From the NCBI GenBank assembly GCA_034437615.1, contig DAOTTW010000225.1:1-10161 (forward strand): a stretch of DNA of 10,161 bases. The letters run 5' to 3'. A program made the translations under genes and the position numbers. The notes under the pieces are model-generated. The model was given only the letters and a program-made list of their open reading frames with translations, made no database searches and was not told the DNA's origin. Numbering within the stretch: position 1 is the first letter of the stretch; every line of letters begins with the position of its first letter. Source of the stretch: DAOTTW01 sp034437615 (GTDB taxonomy: Bacteria > Chloroflexota > Anaerolineae > Aggregatilineales > Phototrophicaceae). Shown here piece after piece: positions 1 through 6,801 of this stretch.

Positions 1-2
1 CT

Positions 3-701
3 CAAACGAGCACTAACCTGAATTATCGCGCAGCGCCGTTTATCCTGCCGAATAACGTGATCGAGGTCATTCCGGCTAAGACACTCGTGCAGGTCATCGC
101 ACAGCTACCGAGCCGCACGTGGTGGAAGATCGTCTATGGCGGTAATGTTGGCTGGATCAGTGCGCAGTTCACAACGCTATATGGCAGCAGTTGCAACACG
201 CTACCCGTCGAAAATCCCCCCTTCCCGACCTTTACGCCGACGTGGACGCCACCCTTTATCCCACCGACAGCGACAGCGACACACACACCAACGCCACCGC
301 CAACACCGACACCCCTGAACACAGTAACACCGACCATGCCCCCACTGCCGGATTTGCTCATCACGAGCGTAACCGGACCCATGCAGATCAGCTTGCTAAC
401 TGGCACGACAATCGAAGAAGATTATAACGTCGGCATCACCAATAACGCGGCTGGTGACGCGGGTCCATTCCGTGTGGTTTACACCGTCAACAGCGGCACG
501 CCAACCGAATTAACGACTGTCTCCGGCCTGCAAGCAGATACCAGCGTCAACTTCACAGCCACGATCGCCTTCAGCAGCCCCGGCACGTACATCATACGCT
601 TCCAGGCAGACCCGGACGACCAGGTGAATGAAGCCAGCGAGGTCAACAATTTCGGTGAGATCACGGTGACGATAACGGGGGCACCCGCCAGCGGCAATTA
701 A
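3..701 (+). CDS. SH3 domain–CARDB domain protein, 5' partial
   Basis: The reading frame is open from position 3 and ends at TAA 699-701, so the 5' end lies outside the window. The first ~60 visible residues form a bacterial SH3 domain (SH3_3 type): an N-terminal LNYR element in the position of the usual LNvRsgP, then a TWWKIVY strand and a GWISAQF strand. A linker follows that is almost only Thr and Pro (about 220-340 nt), typical of exposed extracellular stalks. The last ~110 residues, starting PDLLITSV and including NNAAGDAGPF and the NEASEVNNFGE loop, match the CARDB adhesion-like beta-sandwich, whose N-rich end loop is characteristic. The protein is probably secreted or surface-attached and may bind cell wall or other protein partners; the ligand is unknown. 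A GTG at 57 could look like a start, but it falls inside the SH3 domain, so it is not the true start. Domain calls are confident; the role is not. Confidence 0.85.
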   Translation, partial: QTSTNLNYRAAPFILPNNVIEVIPAKTLVQVIAQLPSRTWWKIVYGGNVGWISAQFTTLYGSSCNTLPVENPPFPTFTPTWTPPFIPPTATATHTPTPPPTPTPLNTVTPTMPPLPDLLITSVTGPMQISLLTGTTIEEDYNVGITNNAAGDAGPFRVVYTVNSGTPTELTTVSGLQADTSVNFTATIAFSSPGTYIIRFQADPDDQVNEASEVNNFGEITVTITGAPASGN

Positions 702-761
702 CCCGGCCACAACAGTTGGCGACCACGCACTAACCAGATCAAAACCCGCAAGCGTGCGAAA

Positions 762-805
762 GTGCGGTACAATGCAGAACAAAGTGCCGCACGCGCTAAC
801 GTGCG
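762..805. promoter_or_regulatory. GTGCG-rich leader with possible -10 and competing hairpins
   Basis: The gap between the CARDB gene and the pseudo-receiver gene contains a TACAAT hexamer at 768-773 that could be a -10 box, but no good -35 box sits 16-18 nt upstream. The CGCACG at 788-793 can pair with CGTGCG at 800-805 (6-nt loop). The overlapping CCGCAC at 787-792 can instead pair with GTGCGG at 762-767. These pairings exclude each other. Promoter assignment is weak; the inverted repeats are seen directly. Confidence 0.25.
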
Positions 806-842
806 ATAACCGTGCTCACACGCGACCTATCGCTATCGTCCC

Positions 843-847
843 AGGAG
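843..847 (+). promoter_or_regulatory. ribosome binding site AGGAG deciding the GTG start at 857
   Basis: AGGAG lies 9 nt before GTG 857. The longer in-frame GTG at 812 has no Shine-Dalgarno match upstream, and it would add 15 residues that do not belong to the receiver fold. The 857 start is therefore preferred. Confidence 0.7.
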
Positions 848-856
848 CAGCCCATT

Positions 857-3049
857 GTGAGTCGCATCATCCGCTTTATGATGATTACACAGGCCGTTGA
901 TTTTTCGATGAAGATCACACGGGCGCTGGAAGCAGTGGGCGGCTTCGAGGTGCAAAACTTCACATCTGGCAAGAACGCCCTGAGCCACCTGCGCGAGCAC
1001 CCGCATGATGTCGTCCTGGTCGATTTCACACTGCGCGATAAAACAGGCGTCGAATTAGTACAGGCTATCCGGCGCTTACAACCCGACATCGGCGTGATTG
1101 CTGCGCCCTATCTGCCGTTGGTCATCTCGCAGACACGTACCCTCAATATGCAAGGCGTCGTGGATATCCCGATCAGTGCCCGCCGCTTGATTCCCTTGAT
1201 CGAACGCGCTGCCGGATTCAACAAGGCGTCGGAGACAGGCAAGCAGACAGGGGCGAACGTCAGGCGCATCAACCCGACAGGGGCGAACACAGCACCCGAT
1301 GCGACACAGACCGCCGCCGACACCACGCCCAGCCTGCCACCCGACCCCAACGCCGAGCAACCTTTAGAATATGTCTTGCAAGAAGCAGGCGGCGGTAGCA
1401 CGCAGTTACAGGCATCACAGCCCATGCTGCCCGCCGATGATTCGCAAATTTCCGATGAATCGCTAGAGATATTCCGGCGCTTAGCCGCCGAGGAGCCGCC
1501 TCTACCGGGTAAAGCACAAAACCCCACCGTCAGCGACCTGATCGCCACATTACGCAACCGCCGCAACGCTGCTGAAGTCATCGAACAATTCGCACAAGCA
1601 CACGCCGATTTGCTGGACGCTGCCGCCGAGGGCGACACAGTGCAGGATAAGCCAGTAGATGCTGAGCGAATCCCCGCAGCGCTCATCTTGACCTCAGCAA
1701 TGGATGGCACAACCCCCATCGAAGCCTTCTCGCTATCGCAATTCATGCAGCACATCGCAGAGCAACTCCCAGCAGAGCGGCAGAATGTGCTGCCGCTACC
1801 CTCATGGGTGCAGGAAAGCGTGCGCTATACGCTGGAACCGGACTTCCTGCAAACGCTGACACCAGAGTACATCGGCCAGACGACGATTCAATCCGGCGAT
1901 GTCTCCTTCGGCATCACCAACGCACAAACCGAGGTCTATGAGCGCCCAGGCAACACAGAGCCGAACGCCGACGCCTTCATCATCGAGCGCGATAGGCTGC
2001 CGCCGCCGCCAGCGATGCCGCCACGCCCACAAGCATCGGCAGCGCAAAAAACAGAAGCGGAAACAAAACCAGAGCCAGAACAGGCGACAGCAGCACAAGA
2101 TGCGGCTGACGGTGTGCACGTCGGCTATGATCCGCACATTGGTCAGGTCGCTGTCACGCTGACACAAGCGGCACTGGAGCTATCCGCGCAGGCAACGGTG
2201 CTGGCGCAAGATGGCAAAATCGTGGCCTATGCGGGCAACCTGCCTTTAGAGGACATCGAGAGCCTACGCGCACAGATTGACGACGATTGGCTGGTGCAGC
2301 CCCAGCAGGCACGTATCCGCTTTGTGCGGCTTGACAGCACAGGCACCGATTACATGCTGTACACCCGCGCCACGCAAACGGCCTTCACGCTGTCGATGAT
2401 TTTCTCCGGCACGCTGCCGCTTGGGGTCATCCGTCAACAGGCCAAACGCCTGCTCGATGCGCTGGAAAGTGCGCCCGACGATGCAGCAGCGGGCACAATC
2501 GCACTGGAAAGCACGCCCGACGATGCAGCAGCGGACATCAGCGCAGCACCAATTGAGCCGGATGCAGACGATTCAGAAGCACAAACACCACAGCCCGCGC
2601 AGGCCGCCGACGCCCTGCAAGCACCAGGCCCTGCACCGCAACCCCGCATCGCATTGCCAGCGGAACCGCTCATCGAAGTGGCCGAGGCCGAAAACCTGGC
2701 CCCGCTGACGTTCGTGTGGATGCTCGGTGATGCACTGGATACGCTGAGCGATAACATGGCGCAAAACCTCATCATGGGCTTGGATGTGCAGTTGACGCAG
2801 AGCGGCTGGCGCGTGCACGATGTGCAGGTGATGGCGCGTAGCGTGTATGTCTTCACCGATGCCCCCGGCAGCAAAAGCGGTCAGGCACATGTGCGTGATT
2901 TGCAGCAGTTGGCCACGCGCATCGTACAAAGCGTGCAGCCGAATGTCGTCGCTGAACGCTTGTGGCTGGATAGTTACCTCGTGCTGACGCCAGGGCGTGC
3001 CCTGAGCCGCGACGAAACTAACGAATTCATGGCCTTCGCACAGCTTTAG
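857..3049 (+). CDS. Pseudo-receiver / Roadblock-like / HUH-transposase-like multidomain protein
   Basis: This 730-residue protein (numbered from GTG 857) has several parts. Residues ~1-115 resemble a response-regulator receiver. Asp56 in VVLVDF sits at the phospho-acceptor position, but the N-terminal acidic pair is absent, the conserved Thr is Ala (IAAPY), and the conserved Lys is missing (VDIPIS). Residues ~120-415 are Ala/Pro/Gln/Glu-rich and mostly disordered, with a short helical part. Residues ~420-538 fit a Roadblock/LC7 domain (VLAQDGKIVAYAG, then DYMLYTR, then a PLGVIRQQAKRLLDAL helix), a family that often partners with small GTPases. A linker with two 14-residue repeats follows. Residues ~615-730 look like an IS200/Y1 transposase fold: FVWML, VMARSVYVFTDAP where VMPDHVHLLV is usual, and LWLDSYLVLTPGR where LWSPSYFV is usual. 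The His-x-His and Tyr are lost. A regulatory or scaffold role in the cytoplasm is inferred. An alternative start is GTG 812. Confidence 0.8.
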   Translation: MSRIIRFMMITQAVDFSMKITRALEAVGGFEVQNFTSGKNALSHLREHPHDVVLVDFTLRDKTGVELVQAIRRLQPDIGVIAAPYLPLVISQTRTLNMQGVVDIPISARRLIPLIERAAGFNKASETGKQTGANVRRINPTGANTAPDATQTAADTTPSLPPDPNAEQPLEYVLQEAGGGSTQLQASQPMLPADDSQISDESLEIFRRLAAEEPPLPGKAQNPTVSDLIATLRNRRNAAEVIEQFAQAHADLLDAAAEGDTVQDKPVDAERIPAALILTSAMDGTTPIEAFSLSQFMQHIAEQLPAERQNVLPLPSWVQESVRYTLEPDFLQTLTPEYIGQTTIQSGDVSFGITNAQTEVYERPGNTEPNADAFIIERDRLPPPPAMPPRPQASAAQKTEAETKPEPEQATAAQDAADGVHVGYDPHIGQVAVTLTQAALELSAQATVLAQDGKIVAYAGNLPLEDIESLRAQIDDDWLVQPQQARIRFVRLDSTGTDYMLYTRATQTAFTLSMIFSGTLPLGVIRQQAKRLLDALESAPDDAAAGTIALESTPDDAAADISAAPIEPDADDSEAQTPQPAQAADALQAPGPAPQPRIALPAEPLIEVAEAENLAPLTFVWMLGDALDTLSDNMAQNLIMGLDVQLTQSGWRVHDVQVMARSVYVFTDAPGSKSGQAHVRDLQQLATRIVQSVQPNVVAERLWLDSYLVLTPGRALSRDETNEFMAFAQL
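2462..2545 (+). repeat. two tandem 42-nt in-frame repeats
   Basis: Units 2462-2503 and 2504-2545 encode LESAPDDAAAGTIA and LESTPDDAAADISA. The core coding for PDDAAA is identical at the DNA level, which indicates a recent duplication. The repeat lies in the acidic, Ala-rich linker between the Roadblock-like and HUH-like domains. Confidence 0.85.
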
Positions 3050-3828
3050 CGCCGCACAAACTCAATCCAGTAATGATCTGCAAAGTTCGACAGCACCCCG
3101 TAGCGGCTGAGTCGGTCATCCCAGCGTATAAGACGCCGTAACCACAGCGGACGGCGCTCAATGACCCCGTATACGTCGCTAGGCGGCAGCAGCAACCCTA
3201 GCGGGTACACGTTCACGCGCCGGAAATAGGGCGCAAAATCAGCGCTTAGGCGGCGCACAGACGGGTAGGCAATAGGTATAACGCCTGTTTCATCAGCAGG
3301 CTGAAAGCTGCTGCGCCCCAAACGCCGAAACGCCACCCGAAACTCCGCATGGGCAGCGTGCCACGCTACTTCCCATAAGCAAAACGGGGCCATCACACCA
3401 AACAGCGCACGCCCACCCGCAGGCATCCGCGCTGCCAACCATTCAGCCAACAGTCGCCAGTCCGTCAGGCAGTTCAGCGGCCCAAAATTCGAGTAGACAC
3501 CATCAAATAGCGACCACTCATGCGCAAAACCCTGTGGCAAGGCTTGCAAATCCAGCGGCGCAACCGTCACATTAGCATTATGCTGTGTTTTGCGGCGCGT
3601 AGCATTCAACATCTGCGGGCTGCTATCGGTTGCCAGCACATGCACCCCCTGCTGCGCCATGAAGAGCGCATCGTCACCCGTACCGCAGCCTAGCTCTAAG
3701 GTGTGTGTGCCGGGTGGGAAGGCCGCCTGTAAGCGTGCATGGACACGTGCACGCAGATGTCGCGCAAGTGGGCTGGCGCTGAAATCCAGATCATAGGTAT
3801 TGGCGAGCGTATCGAATGGCTGTTGCAT
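3046..3828 (-). CDS. Class I SAM-dependent methyltransferase
   Basis: This 260-residue protein has the hallmarks of a Rossmann-fold methyltransferase (Methyltransf_25/11 type). Motif I, LELGCGTG, is at residues 44-51 and binds S-adenosylmethionine. The acidic residue after strand 2 is Asp68 in VLATDSSPQML, and Asp93 lies in the APLDLQALP segment. VYSNFGPLNCL at about 111-121 is the motif IV/post-motif region. The N-terminal FDTLANTYDLDF opening is typical of the family. The C-terminal half (about 150-260) is Arg- and aromatic-rich and probably forms the substrate cap; the substrate cannot be read from sequence. ATG 3828 is chosen because it precedes the family-typical N-terminus, although only a weak ribosome site is seen. 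Its stop overlaps the convergent stop at 3049 by 4 nt. It is transcribed away from the palindrome-rich region at 3904-3955, which may control it. Confidence 0.9.
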   Translation of the reverse strand: MQQPFDTLANTYDLDFSASPLARHLRARVHARLQAAFPPGTHTLELGCGTGDDALFMAQQGVHVLATDSSPQMLNATRRKTQHNANVTVAPLDLQALPQGFAHEWSLFDGVYSNFGPLNCLTDWRLLAEWLAARMPAGGRALFGVMAPFCLWEVAWHAAHAEFRVAFRRLGRSSFQPADETGVIPIAYPSVRRLSADFAPYFRRVNVYPLGLLLPPSDVYGVIERRPLWLRRLIRWDDRLSRYGVLSNFADHYWIEFVRR

Positions 3829-3892
3829 GAAAAGGTGCCTGTCTATCGTGTTAGCCAGCGCGATGTCTATTAAGTTCCAATGAAGTAGGTCT

Positions 3893-3898
3893 ATTCTA
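3893..3898 (-). promoter_or_regulatory. possible -10 box for the methyltransferase gene
   Basis: On the minus strand this reads TAGAAT, about 65 nt upstream of the methyltransferase start. No good -35 match is found 17 nt further upstream. That position falls in the palindrome at 3911-3926, so a repressor or activator bound there could act on this promoter. Confidence 0.3.
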
Positions 3899-3903
3899 AC
3901 GTG

Positions 3904-3955
3904 TTGACAATTTAACTTGAGTTAAAATGAACGTAGTTAAAGTATCGTCTTTAAC
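3904..3955. promoter_or_regulatory. operator-like cluster: four TTTAAC/GTTAAA half-sites
   Basis: A TTGACA hexamer at 3904-3909 (a perfect -35 consensus, but without a clear -10 at normal spacing) is followed by two inverted repeats. The first, TTTAACTTGAGTTAAA at 3911-3926, has 7-bp arms and a 2-nt centre. The second, GTTAAAG and CTTTAAC at 3936-3942 and 3949-3955, has 7-bp arms and a 6-nt centre. Both use the same half-site. The cluster lies between the divergent methyltransferase and PH-like genes, so it is a plausible binding region for a dimeric or cooperative regulator. No regulator gene is identified in the window. Confidence 0.5.
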
Positions 3956-3968
3956 CGTAAAGTGCTTT

Positions 3969-3972
3969 GGAG
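3969..3972 (+). promoter_or_regulatory. ribosome binding site GGAG deciding the ATG start at 3981
   Basis: GGAG is 8 nt before ATG 3981. The upstream ATG 3927 has no such element and lies inside the inverted-repeat cluster. Confidence 0.6.
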
Positions 3973-3980
3973 TGTACAAA

Positions 3981-4340
3981 ATGGTTGCGTTATCGCAAAA
4001 AACGTCAGCAGGTCCGACACTGAAATCCTTCAAGGCCATTAACGTCCTCATCACGGTTTTCCCGGATCGTCTGATCGTCAAATATCTCGGAATGTTAAGC
4101 AAGCTCACAACATCGGAATTGCGCAGCCCGGATACGATTATGCTGCGCGATATTGCTTCAATTGAACAGTGTGATATACACGATACCACACATGGAATGC
4201 GTCAGCTTGTCATCCATCAGAAGGACCATAGCGAATCAGTTTATGTACTGTATTCAGAATGTGCGCAGCACAGCGTTACAGAACTGATCAACGCCATCAC
4301 AGCCTACCAGCAAGGCATTGCGCCCACAGCAAAAGCCTGA
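3981..4340 (+). CDS. Small PH-like domain protein (DUF4429/bacterial PH type), hypothetical
   Basis: This is a 119-residue soluble protein with no signal peptide or membrane segment. Residues ~16-112 read as alternating beta-strands with a C-terminal helix: KAINVLITVFPDRLIVKY, then IMLRDIASIEQCDI, then QLVIHQ, then VYVLYS, ending in the helix VTELINAITAYQQG. The FPDRL...LRDIASIE pattern is typical of bacterial PH-like domains such as DUF4429, where a strand carrying 'PDRI' is followed by an 'IPLSDITSI' strand. The specific function is unknown; such domains often bind membranes or partner proteins. ATG 3981 is preferred because GGAG (3969-3972) lies 8 nt upstream. The earlier ATG at 3927 overlaps the operator-like palindromes and has no ribosome site; it would add 18 residues outside the fold. 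Local base composition is more AT-rich than in the neighbours. Confidence 0.7.
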   Translation: MVALSQKTSAGPTLKSFKAINVLITVFPDRLIVKYLGMLSKLTTSELRSPDTIMLRDIASIEQCDIHDTTHGMRQLVIHQKDHSESVYVLYSECAQHSVTELINAITAYQQGIAPTAKA

Positions 4341-4502
4341 GCTACGCCTACCTGTGGTGCCACCAACTATAAGATTACGGGCCATAACCCTATAACAATT
4401 GCGTTGGCGCACGTTTTAATCCTCTAGCCAAACCGAATTCGCAACTGACAACGCGCAAAGCAGCGTTTATGGTGTTGTGGATACGCCGTCAATGTCTAAC
4501 GC

Positions 4503-6161
4503 TTGTGGGCCAAAGTGATTATCCTGGACTGGCTAAACAACTTGCTGCAATTGGTTGCCTTCGCTGCTGCGTTTGGCTTGGTTTGCATCGTACTGTGGAC
4601 GCCGACAGCCACAACTGAAGCGCAAGCTGTCGCCCCTGGTCGCACCACCATATCGCTTGCCCGTGCGCAGCGCTTGCTGCTGGCTGCATTCGGCACGCTG
4701 ATGTCCGTAGCTGTGTTTCTCTTTAGCACCCATCAGGCATTCGTATTAGAGCGCACAATCCTTGCGTTTGCACTGGTCGCGCTGCTGACCTTTGTCGTGG
4801 TGCTGCTGGCTGTGTTGCTCGGTGATGTCTCTGTCACTGGTTTACGTTATACCGTGCTGGGCACGGGCGCAGCGCTCGTGAGCGCACTTTGGGCGGTCTG
4901 GTCCGGTGCGGCTTTCACTATAATGGCTGGCACCATCCAGGCACTAACGCTCATAGGTTGGTTGGCACTGACGGCGCTGCTGCTATCGTTTGCGAATGCA
5001 TTACGCCTGCTATACACAGATGACGCCCCTTTCACGCAGATATTGCGCATTCCGTTGCTGTTGTTGGCCATCGCTCTATGCTCCGTGACGTTGCGCACGG
5101 CGCTACCGCTGAACATCGACAGCGTATTGACCGCGCTAGGGCTGCTCCTGCTATCGTATGGGGTGCTGCGCGTCGAGTTTATTGAGCCACTCCAAACGCT
5201 CCGGCGACAAACGCACAGCTACGAAGCCGATTTACACCGCAACACACAGGCGCTACAGGCTGAACAGGCTCGCGTGCAAGACCTCGACAAGCAGTTAGAC
5301 GACGCGCAAGCACACAAGCAGCAATTCCTGAATAATATGAGCCATGAGTTGCGCACGCCGTTAAACGCCATCATCGGCTACAGCGATTTGCTGCTGCACA
5401 ACACCTATGGCGGCTTGACCGAAAAACAGCATGATCGCTTGCTGCGCATCCGGCACAACAGCCATTACCTCGTAACGCTGGTCAGCAACGTGCTGGATTT
5501 ACAACAGGCTGACGCGGCTACGTTGAAGCTTGACGTATGTGAATTTCAATTGGTTGACGATGCGCTGCGTCCGCTGCTAGAGGATTACCAGGCGAGATGC
5601 GCCAGCAAAGGGTTACAATTACACGTTAAGCACCCCTCACACATCCCCCAATTACGTGGCGACCCACAGCGCATTTCACAAGTTTTCGATCAACTGTTAG
5701 ACAATGCCGTGAAATTCACAGAAGCGGGTCACATTCGGGTAACGGTGGATTATTTGCAGGTGGTGGCTGGCGTCTTGAATACGACAGCGAACGACGCCGA
5801 AGCCTCACAGCATAGTCAGCCTGCCCTTGCCGAAGCCCTAGAGGACGATCTGCCAGAATCAAGCTGGCTGCGTGATGGTCGCTGGGTGCTTGTGCGTGTC
5901 AACGATACGGGTATCGGCATGAGCAGCTATGAACTGCAACGTGTTTTTCAACGCTTTCATCAGCATAACCCAAGCGCCACGCGCAAACATGCCGGCGTCG
6001 GGCTGGGGCTGGCGTTGGCGCAACATCTGGTAGACCTACACGACGGCGTTATCTGGGCACAAAGCACACCGAGCACAGGCAGCACCTTTTCCGTCGCGTT
6101 GCCGGTGCTGCCCATCTTTGAACCAGGGACCATTCGAGAGTTTGCCTTGATTGAACAATAA
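4503..6161 (+). CDS. Membrane sensor histidine kinase with seven predicted TM helices
   Basis: This is a 552-residue kinase (numbered from TTG 4503). The N-terminal ~225 residues hold about seven hydrophobic segments (near 14-32, 56-75, 85-107, 117-137, 143-165, 180-197, 207-224) and no recognisable PAS, HAMP or periplasmic domain, so sensing is probably within the membrane. A coiled coil (about 235-275) leads to the H-box SHELRTPLNAIIGYSDLL with phospho-acceptor His281. The ATPase part has the N-box DQLLDNAVKF (Asn401), the G1 box NDTGIGM (467-473) and the G2 box GVGLGLAL (498-505). About 38 extra, polar residues (420-458) sit between the N- and G1 boxes. All catalytic motifs are intact. An in-frame stop at 4497 limits the 5' end; GTG 4515 is an equally possible start and neither has a clear ribosome site. 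The two receiver genes downstream are the likely partners; with no receiver or HPt of its own, it should act by direct phosphotransfer. Confidence 0.92.
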   Translation: MWAKVIILDWLNNLLQLVAFAAAFGLVCIVLWTPTATTEAQAVAPGRTTISLARAQRLLLAAFGTLMSVAVFLFSTHQAFVLERTILAFALVALLTFVVVLLAVLLGDVSVTGLRYTVLGTGAALVSALWAVWSGAAFTIMAGTIQALTLIGWLALTALLLSFANALRLLYTDDAPFTQILRIPLLLLAIALCSVTLRTALPLNIDSVLTALGLLLLSYGVLRVEFIEPLQTLRRQTHSYEADLHRNTQALQAEQARVQDLDKQLDDAQAHKQQFLNNMSHELRTPLNAIIGYSDLLLHNTYGGLTEKQHDRLLRIRHNSHYLVTLVSNVLDLQQADAATLKLDVCEFQLVDDALRPLLEDYQARCASKGLQLHVKHPSHIPQLRGDPQRISQVFDQLLDNAVKFTEAGHIRVTVDYLQVVAGVLNTTANDAEASQHSQPALAEALEDDLPESSWLRDGRWVLVRVNDTGIGMSSYELQRVFQRFHQHNPSATRKHAGVGLGLALAQHLVDLHDGVIWAQSTPSTGSTFSVALPVLPIFEPGTIREFALIEQ

Positions 6162-6356
6162 TATAAACTGGTCGTGGTAGTACCTTATGGAAAAACGAAA
6201 ACGAATTCATAGAATCCTATGTGAGGTCGCAACGTGCTGCGCCCTGGGTGCAAGGCATTGCATTCCTACAGATTGTCTGGGCTTGTTTTCGTTCATCCAT
6301 CACGACACAAACTATAAGGAAATTTTCATAGACACCGTACCAAAGGAGTTCACCAC

Positions 6357-6782
6357 GTGGCCAGTCATCGCATACTCGTCGTAGAAGATAACCAGGATAA
6401 CATGACGCTGATCGTGGATGTGCTGACCTTGCTGAATTATGAGGTCATTCAGGCTACCGATGGTGAGCAGGGGGTTAACGTCACACAGGCGGAAAAGCCC
6501 GACCTGATTTTGATGGATTTGTCGTTGCCGCACATGGATGGCTGGACGGCAACGGGTTTAATCAAGGGGGACAGCGACCTGAAGAAAATACCCATTATCG
6601 CGCTGACGGCCCATGCGATGGTCGGTGACCGCGAGCGAGCCATACAAGCAGGCTGTGATGATTACCTATCGAAGCCGATTAACCTGAAGGAACTTGCGCT
6701 GAAGCTGGGTTATTATCTGAACCGCAATGACGATGACGGTCAACACGACGACGATAATCAGCAAACCACACCAAAAGCGTAG
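6357..6782 (+). CDS. Stand-alone receiver (single-domain response regulator)
   Basis: This 141-residue protein is essentially one CheY/DivK-type receiver domain. The acidic pocket is Glu10/Asp11, the phospho-acceptor is Asp54 (LILMDLSLPHMDGW), and the switch residues are Thr84 (IALTAHAM) and Lys106 (LSKPINL). All are intact, so it should accept phosphate, most likely from the kinase ending at 6161. There is no output domain. Residues ~125-141 are an Asp/Asn/Gln-rich tail, probably disordered. Start GTG 6357 follows AAAGGAG (6342-6348) with 8-nt spacing, a strong ribosome site. The 195-nt gap before it suggests it may have its own promoter, while only 19 nt separate it from the cyclase gene, so those two are probably co-transcribed. 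Likely roles are a phosphate sink/relay or a protein-interaction output in the same pathway. Confidence 0.95.
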   Translation: MASHRILVVEDNQDNMTLIVDVLTLLNYEVIQATDGEQGVNVTQAEKPDLILMDLSLPHMDGWTATGLIKGDSDLKKIPIIALTAHAMVGDRERAIQAGCDDYLSKPINLKELALKLGYYLNRNDDDGQHDDDNQQTTPKA

Positions 6783-6801
6783 CGTATAAAAAGGCGCAAC
6801 C

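Noticed and set aside
230..335. Repetitive acac/ccgac stretch as a possible DNA repeat or CRISPR-like element
   Set aside because: The repetition comes from Thr/Pro codons of an in-frame linker; there are no regular spacers or conserved repeat units.
134..406. Minus-strand frame with Gly/Val repeats opposite the SH3–CARDB gene
   Set aside because: It is the antisense shadow of the Thr/Pro linker; the plus-strand frame carries two clear domains.
1899..2162. Basic, Gln/Arg-rich plus-strand frame inside the pseudo-receiver gene
   Set aside because: It is an out-of-frame reading of the low-complexity linker and has no domain or ribosome site.
3923..3928. TAAAAT as a -10 box for the TTGACA at 3904-3909
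   Set aside because: The spacer is only 13 nt, too short for a standard sigma-70-type promoter; it is part of the palindrome instead.
6194..6293. Inverted 9-mers AACGAAAAC (6194-6202) and GTTTTCGTT (6285-6293) in the kinase–receiver gap
   Set aside because: The arms are short, AT-rich and about 82 nt apart, which is plausible by chance; nothing else supports a structured RNA.
6187..6384. Short open frame of 65 codons in the 195-nt gap before the single-domain receiver gene
   Set aside because: It has no ribosome site, its composition is unlike real proteins of the window (scattered Cys, His), and it runs into the strongly supported receiver gene in another frame.
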